A stretch of 15,465 nt of DNA, from assembly GCA_028565715.1 (NCBI GenBank), contig JAOXYC010006680.1:1-15465 (forward strand), written 5' to 3'. This document shows positions 1 to 7,300 of the stretch, one piece after another. Source of the DNA: Phoronis pallida (taxonomy: Eukaryota; Phoronida; Phoronidae). Positions within the stretch are counted from its first letter, which is position 1. Each line of letters opens with the position of its first letter. The notes under the pieces are model-generated. The model saw only the letters and a list, made by a program, of their open reading frames with translations. It made no database searches and had not been told where the DNA came from. A program made the translations under genes and the position numbers.

Positions 1-261
1 GATAGGTTTAAAATGATTAAAACTACCGCTCTAATTGTTGGTTCTTTTTACGTTGGTTACCTGCCGATGGCTATCGCCGAAGCGTATAATCTAGCGTGTT
101 CCAGCCTCGGGGGTGAGGGGTGTATGCCGGAGTGGGTGGCATTTCTTTCACACTGGTTTGGTGCTTCCGCGAGTTTATTCAACTTCATTGTGTACTCCTT
201 GAAAATGCCCGAATTTCGCAGAATTCTGAAAGTACAGTTACGAAAGATGTTTAGCTCTTGA
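1..261 (+). CDS. Rhodopsin-class GPCR, C-terminal part (TM6-TM7-helix 8), 5' end outside window
   Basis: The frame is open from base 1 (Asp-Arg-Phe-Lys before the first Met) to a TGA, so this is the end of a longer coding region and the Met at base 13 is probably internal. A basic stretch precedes a hydrophobic helix ending in GYLP, at the place of the class A TM6 CWxP motif. A loop with two cysteines follows, then a second helix with NFIVY at the place of NPxxY, and a basic amphipathic tail (MPEFRRILKVQLRKMF) like helix 8. Class A receptors signal from the plasma membrane through G proteins. The ligand class cannot be told from two helices. Both signature motifs are divergent, with Gly-Tyr for Cys-Trp and Phe for Pro. 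A non-receptor multi-pass protein is less likely given the order of motifs. Confidence 0.7.
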   Translation, partial: DRFKMIKTTALIVGSFYVGYLPMAIAEAYNLACSSLGGEGCMPEWVAFLSHWFGASASLFNFIVYSLKMPEFRRILKVQLRKMFSS

Positions 262-272
262 AGGCAGAGTAG

Positions 273-278
273 AATAAA
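273..278 (+). terminator. Candidate polyadenylation signal AATAAA for the receptor gene
   Basis: AATAAA lies 12 bases after the receptor stop codon. A 3' UTR this short would be unusual, so a later signal may be the one used. Confidence 0.35.
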
Positions 279-1679
279 ACTAATATAAAAACTTCACTTG
301 TCTCACTGGTGCGAATATTGGCGAACAGAGCAATGTAAATAATGTATTACGTGCGGTAGATGTGTTAAGTTTACGGTGATAGCTATTTACAACCATCTTC
401 ACGTGAACATATCTTAAAAACTAATAAGAGTCAACCCATAAAAGTATTTATTTTCTGAAACTAGAAGTCATGACAAATATTTTCCACCAACCCACAAATC
501 TGTGTCAGTCTCATGGTCACGTGACTTGACTTTTCAAGCAAAGTCATTTTTTGAAAGGGAGAGCAGAATGGAAAATAAAAAATTGGATGATATTTTTGAA
601 ACTTAGTGCATCAAAGCAACAACATTCAACCTTCAAATTGGTTTCTGGAAATTTTGGTGGACCTTCTCGATTTTTTTTTATTTGACATTTTATACATTTT
701 TATCACTTTTCGAAGAAAAAATCCCAACCCTTGATATTTGAGTGCTCATATCACGTAAACTATACCTTATTTCAAAAATCCGTGAGACACTTTTTTAGAG
801 TCCAATAACTTTTTAAAAAGATATATTTGAAAATTAGCGCTACGGTAAGCCAAGTACTCAGAAACGCTATGCCAATTTGTTATATCGAAAAACGCAAAGT
901 CATCAATTTTTTTCAAAAAATGCAAATTTGATTTTGAGACCCCTAGTGTATTTCTGAATGACATTGACAAAGGTTTTGAGTGCTGGAAATGCTTTAAATG
1001 AACAATTTTTTTTATTTTAGTTCTAATTAGCTATCAGCGCAACAATTGTTTTCTCGAAACACCGTAGAGTGAATCCAGGATGTTTCGAGAACGTCCTCGC
1101 CTTTACTCATACTATGTTTAAGTCCATAATTATTGTTATTTTCTTTAGAGTTACCCCAACCAATTCAATGTATACATTCAAATTTATCATACATTGCTGT
1201 AAATATGTTTTATTTGGTTAAATATATGTATTAAATCTAAAATCTCAAATCTCCCTGATATGGACGCATGGTCGATTCCGAAAGGAAGATTAATTTACAC
1301 TACTAGTTTAGTGACTTTTCCGGAAATGTACAATAATCCTGCAACAGGTATAAAAAACTGAAATATACATGGCAACGGAAGTCGATGGCTTTGTCGCGAA
1401 GGTTTTATTTTGTTGATATAGCCATCAAATGTCGATTATCGATAGAAGACAAAGGCAACTGCGATTAACATCTGCAACATGATGTCTTTGAATTGAAACA
1501 TTTTTAAATGTTTAAATTAATTAATTAATTTCTGTACGTGCTACAGGAGCATAATAGAAAAACATCAGACCACATCAAAGAATGTTGCAACTTTTGAGTT
1601 GTATTGTAAGGACTTTTTATGTTTCTTGGTCAGTGTAATAACAATGATAACAATGTGTTTTTGAAGGAAAACGCACACT
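279..1679. other. AT-rich intergenic DNA without a recognisable gene
   Basis: Neither strand shows a convincing coding exon; the short open frames lack codon structure or known motifs. Poly-T and poly-A runs are frequent. The one clear structure is an inverted repeat at 1051-1091 with 11-base perfect arms (TTCTCGAAACA and its complement) around a 19-base loop. Confidence 0.5.
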
Positions 1680-1705
1680 AAGATAAGATAAGATAAGATA
1701 AGATA
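1680..1705. repeat. (GATAA)n microsatellite
   Basis: About five uninterrupted copies of a GATAA pentamer. They are followed by ATGTTTATT, which on the - strand reads AATAAACAT and then a TATCT repeat. A poly(A) signal followed by a short tandem tail is a common 3' end of non-LTR retroelements, so this may be the end of a - strand element. That reading is inference. Confidence 0.8.
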
Positions 1706-2160
1706 TGTTTATTAAAATAGCAACCAAAAACAGTTGACGTTTACATGGAGTGAATTAATTAAACAAAAATAAATTAATTAAAAAGACAGAAATTCATATA
1801 AGTATAAGTAAAAGAATCAGAGTCCTGAATAATTATTAAACTTTAAAAACAGGATTAAAAACAAGAATAATTGAATTTCATTTCATTGGCACATGAATAG
1901 CGAATATGTGATGAAATCAGTCCTCATTCGATTGTTCTTAATTCGACTTTATTTTGTGAAATTTGGTGTTTTCAAACAAAGTAACGTATAGGTCTTTATG
2001 TTCAAACTTTCGTTACTCTGTCTATAAACCATTTTATAACAAAATTAAGGTTAGAAAATCTTAAAAACTTTGATACATGTATTAGTCATGAACATAATTA
2101 GTTATTTTATCGTTGTCAAAATAAATTACGCACTTATAGACGTTTTAAGTCGATTTATGA
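1706..2160. other. AT-rich intergenic DNA, nothing recognised
   Basis: No exon, RNA gene or clear repeat seen. Some of it may be decayed 5' sequence of the retrotransposon fragment that follows; stops interrupt the frame just before 2161. Confidence 0.4.
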
Positions 2161-2472
2161 ACAGAAAAATATGTTGAGTCCATATTACCCAGAGCAGATA
2201 GAAGTGCATTAGCAAAATTTAGTCTTGGTGTTGCACCAATTGCAATTGAAATTGGTTGTTATACAGGTGTACCTCTTAATGCTAGGGTTTGCAAATTTTG
2301 TGAAATGAATGTTGTTGAATCAGAGGCTCATGTATTACTTGAATGTCCATTGTATGATGATCTAAGACATGATTTAATATTGTCATTCAGTAACTCTATT
2401 CCAGATTTTTTGGATTTTAAATTGTCTGATAGGCTGTCATGTATTTTATGTAATAAAAACTTATTTAAATAA
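2161..2472 (+). pseudogene. Non-LTR retrotransposon (LINE-like) ORF2 C-terminal remnant
   Basis: An open frame of 103 codons bounded upstream by TGA and ending in TAA. It carries RSALAKFSLGVAPIAIEIG, then RVCKFC, then EAHVLLECPLYDDLR. The cysteine/histidine spacing C-x2-C-x9-H-x4-C is the zinc-binding motif typical of the C-terminus of non-LTR reverse transcriptase polyproteins, usually followed by a short tail as here. No reverse transcriptase or endonuclease domain precedes it in the window, so this is a 5'-truncated copy, as left by incomplete target-primed reverse transcription. The clade cannot be decided from this segment. Confidence 0.75.
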
Positions 2473-2640
2473 TTTATAATTGTTTGATAATTTTAATGAA
2501 TAATGTATTTCGTGTCTCATAATTCACATTTGGATGGATTTCTACTTCTAGTGGATTGTAATTTTAATTTATAATGTTTTTAATCGTTTGTAGAAACGTG
2601 ACACGTTAATAAATTTTTACTTACTTAACTTACTTAATTA
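2473..2640 (+). mobile_element. 3' UTR and tail of the truncated LINE-like copy
   Basis: AT-rich sequence after the ORF stop contains AATAAA at 2608-2613, then an imperfect ACTT/TTAC tandem tail at 2619-2640. This order (ORF end, poly(A) signal, short tandem tail) supports reading 2161-2640 as the 3' end of one inserted element. Confidence 0.55.
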
Positions 2641-2725
2641 GAATATCGCTGCTTGATTTCCACCACTCAAAAGCACTTTCTTTGAACAATGTACCATGTT
2701 TTTGTGGGCTAATCCAAGAACAAAA

Positions 2726-3153
2726 TCACCGCGGTGATTCCACAATCACCGCGGTGGTTTTGAAACCGGAACAGAATCACCGCGGTGGTTTTGCAAACCG
2801 GAACAAAATCACCGCGGTGTTTGTCAAAATCACCGCGGTCGTTTTCAAAACCACCGCGGTCGTTTTCATAATCACCGCGGTGATTTTGACAAGCACCGCG
2901 TGATTTTGAAAACAACTGCGCTGATTTTGACAAGCACCGCGCTGATTTTGTTCCGGTTTGCATAATCAACGCGGTGATTGTGGAATCACCACGGTGTTTG
3001 TGGAATCACCGCAGTGATTATGGAATCACCGCTGTGGTTTTGTTCTGGTTTGTATAATCACCACGGTGATTGTGGAATCACCGCGGTGATTATAGGACGA
3101 GCACCGCGGTGATTTTGGAAGTACCGCGGTGATTTTTAAACGACCGTGGTGAT
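2726..3153. repeat. Palindromic minisatellite, about 19 CACCGCGGTG-type units, fold-back
   Basis: About 19 units occur at 19-34 base spacing. The core of the best copies is the perfect 14-base palindrome ATCACCGCGGTGAT; others carry one or two changes (ACGG, GCAG, CTGT, or a lost G). Spacers alternate between TTTTGA/TTTTCA-like and longer forms with an AACCGGAACA segment. That segment is direct near 2793-2806 and inverted (TGTTCCGGTTTG) near 2949-2960, so the array is also a large inverted repeat centred near 2877. The units are GC- and CpG-rich within AT-rich DNA. Long open frames on both strands here result from the repeat and are not genes. Confidence 0.9.
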
Positions 3154-4248
3154 TCTAATATGAAGGGAATCGCCTTCCATAGTGCACGGAAGTTCAACAA
3201 GTGTCGCAATGACAATTAAAACGCAATATAAACTGAAAATTTTATTAGCATAACTTTTAATTAAAAACAAAAATGTGAATGTTAATTGTTTTATTGATTT
3301 TCTCGCTTTCTTTTCGATCGTATTTCATCGTTCAGTTTGTATCCTCCCGGATCCTTTAAAGTACATGAAGTGTAAACAAGTCCACGTTAGATACACGGTA
3401 CTTTGCTTTGGACTGTTCGTTATTTCTGGATCCACTAATTAAAATAAATTCGTTCCAGGCAAACCGAACTGCAAATTATTAACAATCTATAAACACAAAC
3501 CCGGACACAACCACTTTTACCGGATTTGCTTTTTTCAATTACATGTACATCACTTGCACGTGTTCCAAGATCCTGGAGCAGTTAATGTATTGGTTTGGTA
3601 GGCGTAATCTGTAAACACGACGTAGTTATAACAGGATTTTCTAATTATATCGAAAGTGTTCCAAAGTAACCTGGTTCCCTACGGTTACATTCTTTGAGCA
3701 CCGGTTGTCATTAAGCACTCGCTTCTGATTAGCCACTGGCTTGCAGAGTTCTTGTAGGAAGTTCGTCACGCTATCGCTATGCGCATGTATGAAAACGGGA
3801 CATCAAAGAATGTAATCGTAGCGATGAAATCCTGTCCAATCAAGTTTGCCATGACATCAGAAAAATGGCCGATCCAATAGCCAATGGAGCCGATATGAAA
3901 TCAGGCTGTGGCAGAGTCTACCTTTAGTAGTGATGATGTGTAGGAGAGTAATTCCAAAGTTGTATTACCAAATCTCTAGGACACTCAGTGCTGTTATTTA
4001 CTCGCGTGTAATTCCTTAAACACGACACATACGCTAATTGACGTGATTTTCACACAACTTGATCATCACACCACAGTTATGTCCACACGGAGCGTAGGAA
4101 GCCAGTCAACATAAAGTTCGGCATATCGACGCGAGTTCAACTGTTCATCGAGTCCATTGTAACAGTCAGACACTGCCGACGGTTTTAAAATTTTACAGTC
4201 TGTTCTGATACATCTTGCCTGTTTACATCCGAAAGGCCGCTAACATAG
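3154..4248. other. Intergenic DNA upstream of the metallopeptidase gene
   Basis: No coding exon recognised on either strand. It holds the small inverted-repeat element listed separately; the last few hundred bases would include the promoter of the downstream gene. Confidence 0.4.
3679..3821. mobile_element. Small fold-back element, about 145 bp
   Basis: CTACGGTTACATTCTTTGA at 3679-3697 recurs inverted at 3803-3821 with one mismatch in 19, and weaker similarity continues outside the arms. There is no coding capacity between them. This fits a short MITE-like element, but target-site duplications are not clear, so a chance or host inverted repeat remains possible. Confidence 0.45.
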
Positions 4249-4255
4249 TATAAAG
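4249..4255 (+). promoter_or_regulatory. Candidate TATA box of the metallopeptidase gene
   Basis: TATAAAG sits 66 bases before the start codon. Transcription would begin near 4280 and give a 5' UTR of about 35 bases. It is placed plausibly, but this AT-rich DNA produces such matches by chance. Confidence 0.4.
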
Positions 4256-4314
4256 TTCTGGATCACCGAAACGTCTGAGATTATACGAGCCGGTGATACG
4301 TCTGAGGTGATACT

Positions 4315-4351
4315 ATGGGGTTGAATGTGTTAATACTGGTTTGGTTGTGCG
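4315..4351 (+). CDS. Metallopeptidase exon 1: start codon and signal-peptide core
   Basis: ATG followed by twelve codons dominated by Leu, Val and Ile, ending at a strong GTAAGT donor in phase 1. Joined to exon 2, the hydrophobic stretch runs to VLA/DD, a good signal peptidase site. Confidence 0.75.
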
Positions 4352-7300
4352 GTAAGTATATTTGTTGTTGTATAACCACATTTTTAGCATTGTCTCTAAA
4401 TGCCAATTTTTGCTCGGACTTGTTTAACTTTGTTTTATTTCAATCATCTGAAAAGTTCAAATGAAAAATGCTCATTTTACTTTTTTAACTTTTTAAAATT
4501 CATCAACGAATACTCAAGAGTAAACAAATTCATCGACTGTGCGGATACACACAGCCATACTTCGTTACCTATATGTTACTATTATTATTATCAGAGACCA
4601 TAAATATAGAATTTATGGTCTTTGTTATCATTCATATGTTATATGTTGTTGTTTTTTGTAAGCCCGGATGTAATAATTCGATTTCCGGGCTGAATTTATT
4701 GTACTGGACACCAGTTCCCTATTTTAGCAGATAATAAAAAAATAAACTTTAAAATAATGCAAAATTAAATTATTGTCGCATATTTTTCGTATTTTAGCCT
4801 TGCATAACGTATTGGCGGATGATCTACAGCAAAATGAGACCGTAATGGCGTCCACTTCACTTCCGGTTGGTGATGCGGGGTACTATGTTCTTTACGGCTC
4901 ACCAGATGATCACCCACGTAAGTTATTTTTTACTAAAACTGTTTAACATGCATCTGTCTACACGTTATTTTCTAGTCTCGTGCTAACTAAAATTTACAAC
5001 TGCTCCACGCATCGCCATTTGAACACTGTTTCTCATGATTATAAATGCCACAAACTACTTGCAGATCTTAAGTGAAAAATCAGGGGAAATTCCCAGTCGG
5101 GATTTCCGAATTTTTTTCCAGGCGAGATGATTTAAAACATAGTCTAAATTCAGTAATCTTTATATTTGATTTTTACATTAGGCCCTTATTTAATTCCTAG
5201 CACTCAGACCAGGCTATCTGCGCCCTGGATCTGCCACCAACACCCATAGCTGTCATCACGTAAGAGGTGTACCCTCTAATCTGAGGAGTCGCACCCACAT
5301 GGGCCCGAATGGTCTGTCACAATTCTACCAGAAATACACTGAAGCGTACGGAATCCCTATTGTCGGTGAGTACATGACTTGAAACGCTGGTTCTTTAACC
5401 TGAAAATAAAATATAATTCACCGTTACCGACTGTGGTTAAAATATACGAATACAATATATAAAAACTATACCATTTATTCCTGTAGCTGAAAAACTGCCG
5501 TGGCCTAAATTTATGTAGATATTGTTTTATGGCCGAGAAGAGACAAGAATAATCTGATCAGACTCAATTTTTTTTTTACAGCATCGGGTGTAGTCGCCGA
5601 TGATGCCCTCAAAAGAGCCTGTTACATTGTTCGATTCCTCTTTGCCGATCGCTTTGACGTGAGAAACTCTTACTATCGGCATTTTGGCCGAATGGGAATC
5701 ATAGGAAAAAACCAACTGACAACGGCTATCCCCGAACACTCTCATCTGCCTCCATACTGGAACACGCGAGCGCGTGGGTTTGGAGCAACAGTGAGTGCGC
5801 CAGTGTGCACGGGTGCTGAAGAGGACATTCTTTGCCAGAAGTCCATAGACCGTTGGCAGTAAGTTTTCCCTCAAACAAGATCAAATTTACACATTTCAAA
5901 GGATACAAGTAGTAAAGTGTGGTATCAGGGATTTTCCTAAGAATTCTACAACCGCTGCTTCTTTAAACGTCTAAAAATATTAAAACATCAAAGCAACTTT
6001 TTTCCAAACTGAAGCCCCAGATGTAAAGTTTGAAACTTTTAAGTTCCTCTTACATTGAAAGCCTATTCCTTACAGTGACGAAGACATTGCAATCCACGAG
6101 TTTGCGCACGGAGTTCAGATTCTTGGAGCCCATTTTGCCATCAGTGGCTATCATACTCGCATCAACAACGCATACAGATCTGCTAGGAGCCGAGGGTTGT
6201 GGAGAAATACTTACTCTATGAGCACACTTCAAGAATACTTCGTAAGAACATTAACTTCTTGAGCGGTAATGTAGGGTCTTGTGAAAGGTTCTTTCTGAAA
6301 CCCAGACGAAAGAAATAGTTACAGTTTGAGTTCCTATGGAATTAGCTAGGAATGGGTGTAACCGTACTGTTTTGGTGAACGTCTTGTAGAATAAGAATGC
6401 CTTTTGTGAATGCCGGCTTTTTTGTTTGCGTAATGTTTAAATCTGATATGTAGACTCGAGTAAGCAGGAACCGCCTTGTTGGATGCTTGTTAAATCACTG
6501 TTTTTTTTAAACCCTAGATCATAAGGATTTGATTATCAGGATAAATAATCATTATTCATCATATTTTCTAAAAAAATACATTGGTTGGTTTCAGGCGGAG
6601 GGAGCCAGAGCGTACTTCAACGTGAAGCCATATTCAGCCAGAGCCAACGGAGTTCGTAACCATATCACAACCAGAGACCAACTGCGTTCCTACGACAGAA
6701 CATTGTACAACCTCATTGCTGAAGTGTTCCCATGTGGTAACACATACATTAAGAGATGCGGCACTAGCAGGGGTATGTGAAGGGTGGAATTTATGGGTGG
6801 CCGCATGGGGAAAAGTTGCGGCCGTAATTTACGGCCGTACGAGCGTAATTAACGGCCGTCAAATGATTATGGCCGCTTCTTTCCCCCATGCGGTCACCCA
6901 TAGAAATTCTCTTTCATCTGTGATGGGCACTGTGGATCTTAACGTTCCTCGTCATTTATTTTCGAGTAAAAGAACATTCTAGACAGAATTTCAGCCGCCA
7001 GGTAGAAAACAAAATTTCTATAGCAGTTCGACGTATCGAGATTTTGATAAATTTCCTTTTTAGGATTTAGGCTATATCACCACAAGTATATAGTTTGTTT
7101 AGATTAGTCAGATACAAGCTTCATACAGCAATCGAACTAACCAGTTGTAACTACGGTCTCCCGTGTGTTCAATGTAAGTTAGGTTGGTTCCATTTGCTAA
7201 CCCAAGAGAGTTCCTACGTCATCTCCTGCTGATAACCGAATTCCGTGTTGTGAACATCGCAACACGTTGCCCTGCGCAACAAAGTGATACCATCACTAAT

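Noticed and set aside
767-970. 67-codon - strand open frame
   Set aside because: AT-rich, Lys/Phe/Ser-biased, no motif and no splice context; typical of chance frames in such DNA.
2682-2969. Overlapping open frames on both strands encoding ITAVV- or NHRGD-like repeats
   Set aside because: They are translations of the palindromic minisatellite. A palindromic unit without stops is open on both strands; there is no start context, domain or splice structure.
2726-3153. CRISPR-like array (short repeats with spacers)
   Set aside because: Repeats are palindromic, diverged and irregularly spaced, spacers resemble each other, and the setting is an animal genome without cas genes.
5182-5200. Earlier acceptor (ACATTAG at 5181) for metallopeptidase exon 3
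   Set aside because: It shifts the frame and meets a stop after about 20 codons; the acceptor at 5200 keeps a frame that continues through the zinc-site exon.
5527-6232. Antisense and alternate-frame open frames over exons 4 and 5 of the metallopeptidase
   Set aside because: The sense frame has splice sites, matching phases and the HEFAH motif; the others are shadows.
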